Positions 24,701 to 41,816 of a DNA stretch of 64,000 bases are shown here, in pieces. Every line of letters starts with the position of its first letter. Position 1 is the stretch's first letter. The notes under the pieces were generated by a model, which ran no database searches, was not told where the DNA came from, and saw only the letters and a program-made list of their open reading frames with translations. A program made the translations under genes and the position numbers. This DNA is from Okapia johnstoni. Lineage: Eukaryota; Chordata; Mammalia; Artiodactyla; Giraffidae. Where the stretch lies: assembly GCA_024291935.2 (NCBI GenBank), contig CM044326.1, positions 32,859,948 through 32,923,947 of the forward strand, in the 5' to 3' direction.

Positions 24701-27700
24701 AAGTCCTGCCCCTGTGGGCCCGGGCTCGACCAACTCCCTGGAGAGGAGGAAGGAGGGCAGCTTGCCCAGGCCCAGCGCAGGTCTTCCCGCTCGGCAGAAA
24801 CCCGGCCCGCTGCCCCCTGCGGGCGGCCCGCACCAGCCGGGCTCCTCACAGCAGATTCAGCAGAGGATTTCTGTGCCCCCAAGTCCCACGTACCCGCCGG
24901 CAGGGCTGCCTGCCTTTCCAGCCGGAGACGGCAAACCCGAACTCCCACTGACTGTGGCCATTAGGCCCTTCCTGGCTGATAAAGGGTCAAGGCCACAGTC
25001 CCCCAGGAAAGGACCCCAGACGGTGAATTCAAGTTCCATATACTCCATGTACCTCCAGCAAGCCACACCACCTAAGAATTACCAGCCAGCAGCGCACAGC
25101 ACCGTGAATAAGTCAGTTAAAGCAGGTATGGTGGGCGTGTACTCTTTCTCGGGGGGCTGGGAAATCCTATTTCAGAAAATGCCAATCTGTACCCTGAGTT
25201 CCGGGTCATAGGCTGTTAAGGGTTAGACTTGATTCCTGGTGACATGTGACTGTGGGCGTCTGTGTGAGAGGAGGATAAACATGACATACACAGAATGGTT
25301 CTGCTGGTAGACCCCAGGCTCCCTGACTTCCCGTCTGAGCGCCCGCCTGCCCACATTACTCAGGAAATCCAGGCCATAGAAGGCTGACATCTCAGAATTT
25401 GCTTTTTTTCTCCTGCTTTGTAGTGACTTGTGCAGGACTTATCTGGGAGCTGGCGTTGTGGGGGTCTGCCTGGACCTGATCCCCTGGCCCCCTAGCAGTT
25501 GCTGAGCCAGACTCCGGGGGGTGATGTGAGGGGAGGGTTTTGCTGCTTTGGGACCCTCTGGCAGAGCCCACAGGACGAAGAGCCCTGGTCTGGGTGAAGG
25601 GAAGCCCGCCCGGGCCTCCTGGGGAGGCGGGTGCGAGAGCAGAGCTCAGCCCCGCGTGCGGAGGCTGACGGTTCCTCCTGGGTGGCAGGGTCTGGGCCTC
25701 AGGGCCATCTGGGGTCTCCTCAGAGTTCTCCTGTGTGGACTGCAGGTTCCAGAATCTAGTCTGAGAATCTCCAGGCACCCACAGGGGCCCAGGGGGTCCC
25801 AGGTGGACATGCTAGCCCTGGCCTGTGGGGGCAAGGCGCACCAGGGCCACCGGGGGCCCTTCCTTTCTGAGGTGGCCTGTGGTCTTCGCCATTTGGTGCA
25901 GTCCCAGGGTCACGTGGTTCTCCTTGGCCAGCAAACAGTGAGTGCCTGTTTAGGGTGGGTAGGCCAGTTTGCAGCCTTTTTCTTCTTTTCAGCTGAAAAA
26001 GCCCTGATTCCATACACACGGATCAAGTAGACAGTCTCCCTCCCCAGGGAGGAGTTGGCGGGTTCCCATGGCTTTCCTGCTGGGACGCCGCCTGCAGGCG
26101 GCCTCTGGTGGGCAGGTGCTGAGTGCTGGGCTTGTCTCCCCAGTGTACGGGAAGCCGGTTTTGCCGTCTGGCTCCACGTCCCCGTCCCCGCTGCCCTTCC
26201 TCCATGGCTCGCTGGCCCCGGGCGCCCCGCAGCCCCCGCCTCCTGCAGAGAGCACCGAGAAGGAGCCAGAGCCCGAGAGCCCCGCACCCCCTGGGGACGG
26301 GGCCGCAGTGGAGAGCCTGCCACGGCCGCTCAGCCCCACCAAGCTGACGCCCATCGTGCACTCGCCGCTGCGCTACCAGAGTGACGCTGACCTAGAGGCC
26401 CTGCGCAGGAAGCTGGCCAACGCGCCGCGGCCCCTGAAGAAGCGCAGCTCCATCACGGAGCCCGAGGGCCCTGGTGGGCCCAACATCCAGAAGCTGCTGT
26501 ACCAGCGCTTCAACACACTGGCTGGCGGCATGGAGGGCGCCCCCTTCTACCAGCCCAGCCCCTCGCAGGACTTCTTGGGCTCCTTGGCTGACGTGGACAA
26601 TGGGAACGCCACTGCCAACGGGAACCTGGGCGAGGCTGGCCCCACCCCGCCCACGGCCCCACTCTCTTCCGAGCCCGCCCCCGCCTCCGACGCCAACGAC
26701 AACCGGCTCCCTTCCCCCGAACCCGAGGGTCTGCTTTGTTCCCCGAATACCCACCAGACAGCTGAGCCGGCCGAGGACGACAACAACAACGTGGCCACGG
26801 CCCCGTCCACTGAGCAGGTCCCCAGCCCTGGCGCTGAGGCCCTCTCTCCAGGGGAGGAACTGGTGCCCCCGTCACTTGCCGTGCCGCTGTCCTCGGCCTC
26901 TACGGTGGGTGTTGCCCCAGACCAGGGCACCGGCTTCCTGGCCAGCCAGCCAGAGTTTGTCCAGGACACACCTGGGTCGGGTGGTGCCGGGCAGTGGAGC
27001 CAGCCTCGCCCTGGGGGCCTAAGGGTTCCTGAGGAAGGTGGGCACCGCTGGGATCAGGGCAGGCAGCGAGGGAGAACCTTCTAAACAGAGCGCTGTGGGG
27101 AGAGCAGTGCTGAAGGAGCAGAGGGAGGTGAGAGCCCCTCGCCCTGCGCCCCTTAGCAGGGCAGGAGCAGTTCAGCTCGGTGGTTCCCCTCCCTCCCTCC
27201 CTCCAGCACCTGCAGAGCCGCCCCTGGGAGCCAGGCGCAGGCTGGTCTGCAGTGCCCCCTTCTCACTCGGGGGTTCTGCAGGCGGAGCTCTGCCTCAGGC
27301 TCTAGGACCCCCCTCCTGCCTCCTCCCCTCCGCTCCCAGCCTGCTTGCGTGGGGTCGCTCTGAAATCCAAAGCGCGCTTCCTCCCCGTAGAGTAAGCGGA
27401 CCAACCTGAAGAAGCCCAACTCGGAGCGGACAGGACATGGCTTGCGGGTCCGCTTCAACCCGCTGGCGCTGCTCCTGGACGCGTCTCTGGAGGGGGAGTT
27501 TGACCTGGTGCAGAGGGTCATCTACGAGGTGAGCGTGTGCCTGTGTGGGGCAGCGGCCCTGGCAGCGCCCGGCGGGGCTCACGCACACGCCCCGTGTCGC
27601 AGGTGGAGGACCCCAGCAAGCCGAACGACGAGGGCATCACCCCCCTGCACAACGCCGTCTGCGCCGGCCACCACCACATCGTGCGCTTCCTGCTGGACTT

Positions 27701-30270
27701 CGGGGTCAACGTGAATGCCGCCGACAGCGACGGCTGGTGAGGCCCCGGGGGTGGGCGGGGGCAGAGGGGGAGGAGACGGGACAGCCCACGGCCCGGGCTG
27801 CGCGTCCTCCCGGCCTCGGCTCTCGCGCTGCTTTTGTTAAAGGCTCCGCTCCGATCACGCCGGTCACGTGGCTGACCGCAGAACGCAAGCTAAGCCTCTG
27901 CTGATGCATTTGTTCTCAAGCAGCCAGAAAGCCTGTGTGGAGGGACCCGCGCCGTTGACTGTGAGCCTTGGGCCACGGTCTGCGCTGCTGCCTTGGAACA
28001 TCCGTTTTTTTATATTGTAACCTACAGCCGTTGCCATCACAGCTGCTGTGAGGGCCACGTCCATAGTGTGAGGACACATTCATGTCACACCACAAACACC
28101 CAGTTTACAGGTTGCTTCTCAGTCCGCTCACCACCCAGCCTTTTGAGGCCGTTTTCAGAAGTGTGTGTGGGTGTGGTGTGTGTGGGGCGGGGTGTGTGTA
28201 TGTACGGTCTGTGTGTCCATCCTAAAAGTGGGCGTAGAAGTCAGGCCCCTGCAAAGGCAGCAACACAGCAGCTCGCTGGGCGGTGAGCGGGCGCCTTGGG
28301 GGCCACTGGCAGGGCATGAGGCCTCGCTGTGCCCCCCAGGACGCCCCTGCACTGCGCCGCCTCCTGCAACAGCGTCCACCTCTGCAAGCAGCTGGTGGAG
28401 AGTGGTGCCGCCATCTTCGCCTCCACCATCAGCGACGTCGAGACGGCCGCGGACAAGTGTGAAGAAATGGAGGAGGGCTACATCCAGTGCTCCCAGTTTC
28501 TATACGGTAGGGGCTTGGGCACGGGCCCTTGGGCGCGTTTCCTGGGCCGTGGTGGGCATGCGCCTGCCACTGCCTGGGCCGAGAGAGGCCCCGAGTTTAC
28601 CCGCAGGGAAGCCCAGTCTGTCTCCTGGGAACAGAGGTCACCCCGGCCCTTGGGCTCATCCCTGAAGACCTGTTTCATCCTCATGGTCAGGATTCCATGT
28701 CTAGTTGCTCAAAACAAAGTCTTTCCCTCTCTGCCAGCTGTTCTCTGGGCAGAGGGGTGGGAGACAGGGCGGCCAGGATGCTCTGGGTGCGCAGCGGCCC
28801 AGAGTGAGGCCTTGAGGGCGCATGTCCCAGGTGGTCTCTGTCTGGGGGGCCCGTGGGTGAGGGTTGTGCTCCTCTGCATTGAGCCGTTTTCAGCAGGGCT
28901 GGAGCGGCGATCCTGCGGGCTAAACAGCCACAGGCTGTCCGCACCACACGTAACTGGAGCACCTGGGGGCCCGGCCTGCCTTGGACCCTGGGGACAGTGA
29001 CACCCAGAAGGGCAGCTCCAGGCCCAGCCCCCGGGACAGAGGCTATGCGGGGGCAGGGGATGCCTGTGCCGGAGGCGGCAGCCTGTTGCTCTGGTGGAGC
29101 GTACTTCCCGCCCCCAAGAGCGTACATGGGTCTTCAGTCATGGGCTTGTGGGTTGTTTCGCCCTAAGAAACACCTTTTCTTCTCCCTGGAGAAGGGCACG
29201 GCGACCCACTCCAGTATTCTTGCCTGGAGGATCCCGTGGACGGAGGCTGGTGGGCTACGTTACTTAGGGTTGCAGAGTCGGACACGACTGAAGCAACTTC
29301 GCATGAACGCATCTTTGCTTCTGGACATGAAACTTCTGCTGCGGGCCTCTTGCTGGGACACGGAAGGGACTGGTGGCATTATTCGGGGGGCGGCAGCTGG
29401 CCCAGCCTCTAAGTGCTCCACTGCGGCCCCAGCGGGCTGCCTGAGGCCAGCAGCGTGTCTCTGGGCCGGGCGCGGGGCCCTCAGCAGCCCGCCCTCGAGA
29501 CCTGACTGTCGGCTCTCCTGTCCCAGGCGTGCAGGAGAAGCTGGGCGTGATGAACAAAGGCATGGTGTATGCTCTGTGGGCCTACGAGGCCCAGAACAGT
29601 GACGAGCTGTCCTTCCATGAAGGGGACGCCCTCACCATTCTGCGGCGCAAGGACGAGGTCGAGACCCACTGGTGGTGGGCCCGCCTCGGGGACCGGGAGG
29701 GCTACGTGCCCAGGAACCTGCTGGGGGTAAGACCGTGCCCCCTCCCACCGCCTGTGGGGCGGAGCCTGGCTCAGACCCTGCCGGCAAGACTGCCTTTCTC
29801 CAAGCTTCCTGGGAGCCCCGGGGCGCGGGGAGCCAGGGGAATCTGCCCTGGAGGCCTGTGGGGAGGCCGGAGCCCTTAGATGAGGGCTGCTCACGGCGTG
29901 TCCTGCTCCTGGGGCCTGCGGGCTGCACCCTCTGCAGTGATGGCCCCTCAAGCCCTGGGCCTCCCTCTGCTCTCGTGCTCCGCGCCCGGTGGGCTGGCAG
30001 CTGCTCTCGTCCCGCAGTCACTGGACACCTACCAGGCAGCTCTGGGGGCCTTACAGAGAGTACCCACGTCAGGTGGTCCTGAGTGCCGAGAGAAAAAGGC
30101 ACGGGGCCTCTGGGCGTTAGGGAGGGGTCTCCATAGGAGGGCGGCCTCTGAGCGTCAGCCTGGCTTCTGCACAGGGCTCGTGCCCAGCAGTTGTCCCCTC
30201 GTCCTAAGTCCTGTCCATTGCCTCCCAGTTGTATCCACGGATCAAACCCCGACAGCGGACGCTGGCCTGA
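86..30270 (+). CDS. PPP1R13B: PPP1R13B (ASPP1), apoptosis-stimulating of p53 protein 1; 3' 15 coding exons, 5' end outside window
   Basis: Join: 86-205, 4206-4282, 13275-13376, 15562-15736, 16551-16747, 18827-18967, 20438-20618, 24095-24264, 24624-25125, 26144-26904, 27391-27528, 27603-27736, 28340-28506, 29527-29726, 30229-30270. The joined frame is open for about 1034 residues. With the roughly 53 N-terminal residues of human ASPP1 that would lie upstream, the total is about 1087, close to the human 1090. Visible in order: the end of the N-terminal RA/ubiquitin-like domain, a long Gln/Glu/Lys-rich coiled coil, a Pro/Ser-rich centre with a PPSY (PPxY) motif, an RVRF PP1-docking motif, ankyrin repeats and a C-terminal SH3 domain. 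The family binds p53-family proteins through the ankyrin-SH3 unit and recruits PP1 and YAP (established knowledge). All introns are GT-AG except 18968-20437, which begins GC. ASPP2 and iASPP are the paralogues; near-identity to remembered ASPP1 excludes them. Confidence 0.96.
611..747 (+). repeat. Bov-tA SINE (tRNA-derived) with (CA)n tail
   Basis: A gggagtttcctagtgg head and the 'agtggttaggattccaggc' segment are the diagnostic tRNA-Glu-derived ruminant SINE. It ends in an uninterrupted CA dinucleotide run at about 716-747. The CA tail could be polymorphic. Confidence 0.8.
950..1290 (+). repeat. L1 (old, L1M-type) LINE fragment
   Basis: Contains the familiar L1 3' segment that runs from 'gcaatttagcaatatct' through the cacttttgagaattatcc region to acacatacagaatgac. 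A related fragment covering 'catagcaaag' to 'gtcagcaaag' occurs at 2211-2360. There is no open reading frame. Confidence 0.6.
1616..1845. repeat. Cetartiodactyl L1 3'-end fragment
   Basis: Begins 'tttttattggagtatagttg' and continues through the 'tacagcaaagtgaatcag' and 'atacatatatccactctt' blocks, typical of the ruminant L1 3' region. A shorter copy lies at 3740-3890. Confidence 0.6.
2040..2154 (-). repeat. Bov-tA SINE, inverted
   Basis: Reads as the reverse complement of the tRNA-derived SINE: tttttggccgtgccgtgg at its left and 'ctgccagggaagtccc' at its right. It is followed by a poly-T run at about 2180-2201. Confidence 0.8.
2211..2360 (+). repeat. L1 fragment related to the one at about 950
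   Basis: The segments 'catgcagttcatagcaaag', 'cttcacctgtcacgtcagc' and 'gtttaataacagtgttggc' match the order and spacing of the 950-1110 stretch with point differences. They are either two pieces of one element family or a local duplication. Confidence 0.5.
2550..2740 (+). repeat. MIR-like ancient SINE
   Basis: The segments 'gaccctgggcacctgactt' and 'cctgtgcctccgtttcctt' followed by a diverged tail are the core features of a mammalian-wide interspersed repeat in + orientation. Confidence 0.55.
3740..3890. repeat. Cetartiodactyl L1 3'-end fragment (second copy)
   Basis: The 'gaatatagttgatttacaat' and 'acatatatccattctttttt' blocks repeat the element at 1616-1845. Confidence 0.6.
4206..4282 (+). 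CDS. PPP1R13B: PPP1R13B coding exon, about residues 93-118
   Basis: The exon starts after the TCTAG acceptor at 4201-4205 and ends before GTAAGT at 4283. It completes the Gly codon begun at 205 and encodes [20 protein letters not shown] and RTENG, phase 0 at its end. It links the RA-like domain to the coiled coil. Confidence 0.95.
4390..4622 (-). repeat. CHR-2-type SINE, inverted
   Basis: The block includes 'ctagctgcagtcaccggggg', 'gctcagtagctgtgctcac' and, at the right end, 'aaccactgaaccaccagaga'. This is the reverse complement of the tRNA-derived CHR family found in cetartiodactyls. The same family occurs in direct orientation at 11712. Confidence 0.7.
4690..5520. repeat. Possible old LTR-like or unclassified interspersed repeat
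   Basis: A GC-shifted island in an AT-rich intron with an internal direct repeat: a 'tgtgtgtgggagctccctg' block at about 5011 recurs as a variant at about 5080, each with a 'ccccg' and 'aggcttcccc' segment nearby. I cannot name the family. The boundaries are soft. Confidence 0.3.
7731..8010 (+). repeat. Bov-A2 SINE (dimeric) with target-site duplication
   Basis: Two tandem Bov-A units, each ending 'gagtcggacacgactga' and separated by 'ttcactttcacttttccctt', end in a short cagcag tail. The element is flanked by the direct repeat GTCACAGT at 7723-7730 and 8011-8018, which marks the insertion exactly. Confidence 0.88.
8920..9560 (+). repeat. L1 (L1M-type) 3' fragment
   Basis: Carries the familiar L1 order: 'tcatagctaaggagtggaaa', 'caacctaaatgctcatcagc', 'acagcatggatgaatctaaa', 'cggacagaagccagactcaa'. 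There is no intact frame. Confidence 0.7.
11172..11384 (-). repeat. Bov-A2-type SINE, inverted
   Basis: Reads 'gtggctcagtcgtgtctgac' at the left, 'ccatgggatttttcaggcaa' in the middle and 'atctgagccaccagggaa' at the right, the reverse complement of the Bov-A2 consensus. Confidence 0.85.
11712..11978 (+). repeat. CHR-2-type SINE
   Basis: The tRNA-derived head 'ccctgattaagaatccacc' is followed by the segment carrying 'gcagcgagagaagccaccgc' and 'cccctgctcgctggaactag', and an (aaat)n tail ends the element. Confidence 0.8.
12440..12770 (+). repeat. MIR-like ancient SINE sequence
   Basis: Two adjacent MIR-like cores: 'ctgtgtccttagccatgtcc' near 12472 and 'tgttttctcatctgtagaat' near 12691, the second with the typical 'cttaaatgagttcgtaagtg' tail. 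The exact limits are uncertain. Confidence 0.5.
13275..13376 (+). CDS. PPP1R13B: PPP1R13B coding exon, about residues 119-152 (start of coiled coil)
   Basis: The exon lies between the CTGTAG acceptor (ending 13274) and GTACGT (13377). It contributes 34 whole codons, phase 0 at both ends, with the Gln-rich run [18 protein letters not shown] that begins the predicted coiled coil. Confidence 0.95.
13377..15561 (+). other. PPP1R13B: PPP1R13B intron (2.2 kb)
   Basis: No exon is supported. A GC-shifted stretch at about 13720-14480 ('gaaaggtttattgcagggcc' onward) looks like an old interspersed, possibly LTR-type, repeat that I cannot place in a family. The rest appears unique. Confidence 0.5.
15562..15736 (+). 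CDS. PPP1R13B: PPP1R13B coding exon, about residues 153-210 (coiled coil)
   Basis: The acceptor is CTCTCGACAG (ending 15561) and the donor GTACGT at 15737. The exon starts in phase 0 and leaves one base (T) that joins the next exon to give Ser. The translation is strongly heptad-like and charged ([35 protein letters not shown]) and ends KIMNGNL. Choosing the earlier GT at 15735 would break the frame. Confidence 0.95.
16130..16314 (-). repeat. Bov-A2-type SINE, inverted, with target-site duplication
   Basis: The reverse complement of Bov-A2 ('tcgctcagtcgtgtccgacg' to 'gtgagctaccagggaagccc'). It is bracketed by TACCTGCTTTA at 16119-16129 and 16315-16325. Confidence 0.88.
16458..16513 (+). repeat. 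Bov-tA SINE, 3'-truncated
   Basis: The tRNA-derived head 'cacttccctggtggtccagt' runs for about 55 bases and stops at a T-rich tract that forms the polypyrimidine tract of the next exon's acceptor. Confidence 0.75.
16551..16747 (+). CDS. PPP1R13B: PPP1R13B coding exon, about residues 211-276
   Basis: The acceptor is AATTATAG (ending 16550) and the donor GTAACT at 16748. It completes Ser211 and adds 65 codons ([53 protein letters not shown]), continuing the helical region. It ends in phase 0. Confidence 0.95.
16900..17210 (+). repeat. L1 (L1M-type) fragment
   Basis: The order 'gagctataattcacatag', 'aagaaaccccacacctctt', 'ctggatttgcctgttctgga', 'catatgaatggaatcatgca' is the common old L1 segment. 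It is noncoding. Confidence 0.65.
17330..17600. repeat. Ancient interspersed repeat, family not assigned
   Basis: The blocks 'cacggttctggaggctggaa' and 'ttcttactgtgtcctcacat', followed by a diverged 'tccagtcacactgggggcca', are seen genome-wide in mammals. I recognise the repeat but cannot assign LTR or DNA-transposon class. Confidence 0.45.
18104..18222 (+). repeat. Bov-tA SINE
   Basis: 'gggacttcctggtggtccag' through 'gttcgatccctggtcaggga' to 'gattgcacatgccacaatta', the diagnostic tRNA-Glu-like ruminant SINE. Confidence 0.85.
18458..18617 (+). repeat. Bov-A2 SINE, one unit plus linker, with target-site duplication
   Basis: 'cactttcacttttcccttt' linker followed by one Bov-A unit ending in a (cag)n tail. 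It is flanked by GCTCTTTTT at 18449-18457 and 18618-18626. It is nearly identical to the second half of the element at 7731, so this is a young insertion. Confidence 0.85.
18827..18967 (+). CDS. PPP1R13B: PPP1R13B coding exon, about residues 277-323; followed by a GC splice donor
   Basis: The acceptor TTCTGCAG ends at 18826. The exon gives 47 codons ([18 protein letters not shown] to [10 protein letters not shown]). The frame and the next exon require a cut after CAG at 18967, where the intron reads GCATGT rather than GT. No alternative GT at the junction keeps the known protein. Confidence 0.93.
19633..19774 (+). repeat. Bov-tA SINE with 13-bp target-site duplication
   Basis: The head 'ggagcttccctggtggtcca' and an A/T-rich tail (aaataaataaaaataat) mark the element. 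It is flanked by AATCACGGACCCT at 19620-19632 and AATCATGGACCCT at 19775-19787, one mismatch apart. Confidence 0.9.
20010..20165 (-). repeat. MIR-like ancient SINE, inverted
   Basis: 'gccgcagaggctcagagacg', 'gtcacttgcccatggcagca' and 'gggtttgaagccaggcccag' are the reverse complement of a MIR core. Confidence 0.6.
20438..20618 (+). CDS. PPP1R13B: PPP1R13B coding exon, about residues 324-383
   Basis: The acceptor CCTTACAG ends at 20437 and the donor GTGAGT starts at 20619. It encodes [16 protein letters not shown] through HGRSKS and one base of an Ala codon. This is the start of the Ser/Pro-rich linker. It contains the substitution-rich stretch between VPS and GDPVKPQSL relative to human. Confidence 0.94.
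20998..21195. repeat. Ancient DNA-transposon-like remnant
   Basis: Starts 'caggggtccccaacctcggg', includes 'cctgtcagatcagcggcagc' and ends 'gtgatgcaaaggttgtgatc'. The left 'ggtccccaacc' and right 'ggttgtgatcactg' ends are diverged inverted repeats, like a nonautonomous mammalian DNA element. The family name is not asserted. Confidence 0.5.
21457..21630 (+). repeat. 58-bp tandem repeat, three copies
   Basis: Copies start at 21457, 21515 and 21573 with 'ccccggg(t/g)cagggagacgtca' or close variants, each ending in a 'gggtcacgcata' type segment. The period is exactly 58 bp with roughly 10-15 percent divergence between copies. Confidence 0.85.
24095..24264 (+). CDS. PPP1R13B: PPP1R13B coding exon, about residues 384-440
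   Basis: The acceptor TTTTCAAG ends at 24094 and the donor GTAGGC starts at 24265. It completes Ala384 and encodes [16 protein letters not shown] followed by a rapidly evolving stretch to SAPEKL. It ends in phase 0. Confidence 0.94.
24265..24623 (+). other. PPP1R13B: PPP1R13B intron (0.36 kb)
   Basis: I see no repeat and no additional exon. It ends in a pyrimidine-rich tract and TTTAG. Confidence 0.8.
24624..25125 (+). CDS. PPP1R13B: PPP1R13B coding exon, about residues 441-607 (proline-rich, PPxY motif)
   Basis: The acceptor AATTTAG ends at 24623 and the donor GTATGG starts at 25126. Its 167 codons include [20 protein letters not shown] (a PPxY motif of the WW-binding type; YAP binding by ASPP proteins is established), [12 protein letters not shown] and [13 protein letters not shown], ending SVKA plus one base. 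Pro/Ser enrichment matches the disordered centre of ASPP1. Confidence 0.95.
25126..26143 (+). other. PPP1R13B: PPP1R13B intron (1.0 kb), GC-rich
   Basis: No recognised repeat and no supported exon. Several long overlapping open frames on both strands are a by-product of high GC content. Confidence 0.75.
26144..26904 (+). CDS. PPP1R13B: PPP1R13B large coding exon, about residues 608-861
   Basis: The acceptor TCTCCCCAG ends at 26143 and the donor GTGGGT starts at 26905. It completes Val608 and adds 253 codons: [85 protein letters not shown] and a Pro/Glu-rich end. The last roughly 60 codons are diverged from human, as expected for disordered sequence. Confidence 0.95.
26905..27390 (+). other. 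PPP1R13B: PPP1R13B intron (0.49 kb)
   Basis: The open frame of the preceding exon continues to 27084, but the protein similarity stops at 26904 at a GTGGGT donor, so I treat the rest as intron. It is GC-rich with no repeat recognised. Confidence 0.8.
27391..27528 (+). CDS. PPP1R13B: PPP1R13B coding exon, about residues 862-907 (PP1-docking RVRF, first ankyrin repeat)
   Basis: Acceptor CCCCGTAG and donor GTGAGC flank 46 whole codons. It encodes [18 protein letters not shown], then RVRF, which fits the RVxF PP1-docking consensus, then [20 protein letters not shown] of the first ankyrin repeat. Confidence 0.96.
27603..27736 (+). CDS. PPP1R13B: PPP1R13B coding exon, about residues 908-951 (ankyrin repeats)
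   Basis: The exon follows a 74-bp intron. The acceptor TGTCGCAG ends at 27602 and the donor GTGAGG starts at 27737. It encodes [20 protein letters not shown] and [20 protein letters not shown], classical ankyrin TPLH and helix pattern, and ends with two bases of the Trp codon. Confidence 0.96.
27737..28339 (+). other. PPP1R13B: PPP1R13B intron (0.60 kb)
   Basis: Contains a short GT-rich stretch at about 28161-28220 and nothing else recognised. Confidence 0.75.
28340..28506 (+). CDS. PPP1R13B: PPP1R13B coding exon, about residues 952-1007 (ankyrin repeats 3-4)
   Basis: The acceptor GCCCCCCAG ends at 28339 and the donor GTAGGG starts at 28507. It completes Trp952 and encodes [20 protein letters not shown] through [15 protein letters not shown]. 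The acidic segment between ankyrin and SH3 domains is present. Confidence 0.96.
28507..29526 (+). other. PPP1R13B: PPP1R13B intron (1.0 kb)
   Basis: GC-rich. The only repeat recognised is a Bov-A fragment (29185-29305). No exon is supported. Confidence 0.75.
29185..29305 (+). repeat. Bov-A2 SINE fragment
   Basis: 'acccactccagtattcttgc' through 'gagtcggacacgactgaagc' is one Bov-A unit with a short 'gcatgaacgc' tail. Confidence 0.8.
29527..29726 (+). CDS. PPP1R13B: PPP1R13B coding exon, about residues 1008-1074 (SH3 domain)
   Basis: The acceptor CTGTCCCAG ends at 29526 and the donor GTAAGA starts at 29727. It encodes [40 protein letters not shown], the [14 protein letters not shown] core and NLLG. 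The signature segment reads ALWAY where human has ALWDY, so the usual Asp of ALYDY is Ala here. Confidence 0.95.
29727..30228 (+). other. PPP1R13B: PPP1R13B last intron (0.50 kb)
   Basis: GC-rich. No repeat or exon recognised. Confidence 0.8.
30229..30270 (+). CDS. PPP1R13B: PPP1R13B terminal coding segment and stop
   Basis: The acceptor GCCTCCCAG ends at 30228. Fourteen codons, [13 protein letters not shown] plus TGA (30268-30270), are identical to the human ASPP1 C-terminus as remembered. Confidence 0.96.
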   Translation: MYPRIKPRQRTLA

Positions 30271-30483
30271 GCTCCCCCTGCAGCACCACACAGGCTCGCC
30301 AGCGGCGGGGAGTGGCTCGGGCTGACTCTGCCATCTCCTGGAAATGGACGCTGGGCGCAGCTTCGGGCTCCCGCAGCAGACCTTGTTCGCGGTGTGAGGA
30401 CCCCCGGGTGAGGGTCTGCCCTCGGCTGAGAGAGAGGCCTTCACCTCCAAGGAGACTGAATTTTGCCAATTACTGTAAATCCA

Positions 30484-30489
30484 AATAAA
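30484..30489 (+). terminator. PPP1R13B: Candidate proximal poly(A) signal of PPP1R13B
   Basis: AATAAA 214 bases after the stop codon. It would give a very short 3' UTR, and a GT-rich stretch ('cacccttgttgccaa') follows. Confidence 0.45.
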
Positions 30490-31155
30490 TACCCAGCTTT
30501 CTAAACCACCACCCTTGTTGCCAATAAGAAGCCCTGTCATTGACCCCTGATTGGTTGCCAATGAAGACGATGCTCTTACGGACGTGGGCCCCAAGGCCCC
30601 CTCACCCCCGGTATTGCCCCAGCCCCCCCAGAGAGCCTGCCGCTGCTGTGAGGTGTGCCCCCCGCTGGAGCCCCGCCCTCCCGTCCACAGGAAGTCAGAA
30701 ACCGGGCTCCTTGTCCATCCTCACGTGCATTCTTTTTCATCACCAAAGGAGCCCTGTGGGGAAACCTGTCTAGCGGGGGTGTCTGAGGTGTGGGCTCCTT
30801 TCCCGTTCCAGGCCTCGGTCTAGGTCACCAACAGGCCACGGGCACAAGGGACCTTAGGACCAAGGACACCACCTGGTCAGAAGTCTCACCGCAGCGCCGC
30901 CATCCTTGCCCCTCCCGAGCGCGGTGCCGGCCCGGGCGGCAGGCGGGTGGATGGGGGACGCCTGTGCGTCTCGGGGCAGGGCCCAGACTCCCGGGCCCTC
31001 TGCCCCGGTTCCAGACTTGGTGAGGCGCTTCCCTGAGGTTTGAACTGTACGTACAGGCTTTTATATACCAAAAGTATTTTTTGACTAAACCACTCAAAAC
31101 TATCAGAACCATTTTGGAAGTGTTTTTTTCTCTCATTAAAATCCAGGCCCTGAGC

Positions 31156-31161
31156 TTTATT
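31156..31161 (-). terminator. ZFYVE21: Candidate alternative poly(A) signal of ZFYVE21
   Basis: TTTATT on the + strand is AATAAA on the - strand. If used, ZFYVE21 transcripts would overlap the PPP1R13B 3' UTR by about 170 bases. Confidence 0.35.
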
Positions 31162-31292
31162 TTCCATGTATGAGTCTCGTGTGTAATTTACGTATGGACA
31201 TGTGTAGATCCTTTAAGCACTGATTGTACACGGTGCTCCCGAGAAATGAGCACCCGCGGGGCAGCCTGCGCTGAGGCCGTGTACATGCACGC

Positions 31293-31298
31293 AATAAA
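31293..31298 (+). terminator. PPP1R13B: Distal poly(A) signal of PPP1R13B
   Basis: AATAAA with a GT-rich element 25-40 bases downstream; the best candidate for the main 3' end. Confidence 0.7.
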
Positions 31299-31399
31299 CC
31301 GCTGTCTCTCACGGGCGGCTTCGAGTCTTGTGTTCTGGAGCCGGAGCTGAGCTGAGCGGGAAGCTCAGGTTGTCTGGACACAGAGAGGCAAGGCCTGAT

Positions 31400-41816
<10,417 letters not shown>

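Larger units (their letters stand above)
30271..31318 (+). other. PPP1R13B: PPP1R13B 3' UTR
   Basis: Noncoding from the stop to a canonical poly(A) hexamer at 31293 followed by a GT-rich 'cttgtgttctgg' downstream element. An earlier AATAAA (30484-30489) and ATTAAA (31135-31140) could give shorter forms. The exact cleavage site is inferred. Confidence 0.7.

Noticed and set aside
26023..26969. Overlapping - strand frames across the large PPP1R13B exon
   Set aside because: They are shadows of the conserved + strand coding exon.
26905..27084. Extension of the large PPP1R13B exon to the frame's natural stop at 27084
   Set aside because: Protein similarity ends at a GTGGGT donor (26904), and the SKRTNLKK exon at 27391 joins in phase.
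29632..30594. A 320-codon - strand open frame over the end of PPP1R13B
   Set aside because: It runs antisense through an exon, an intron and the 3' UTR in GC-rich DNA where stops are rare. There is no recognisable domain, and composition follows the complementary coding frame.
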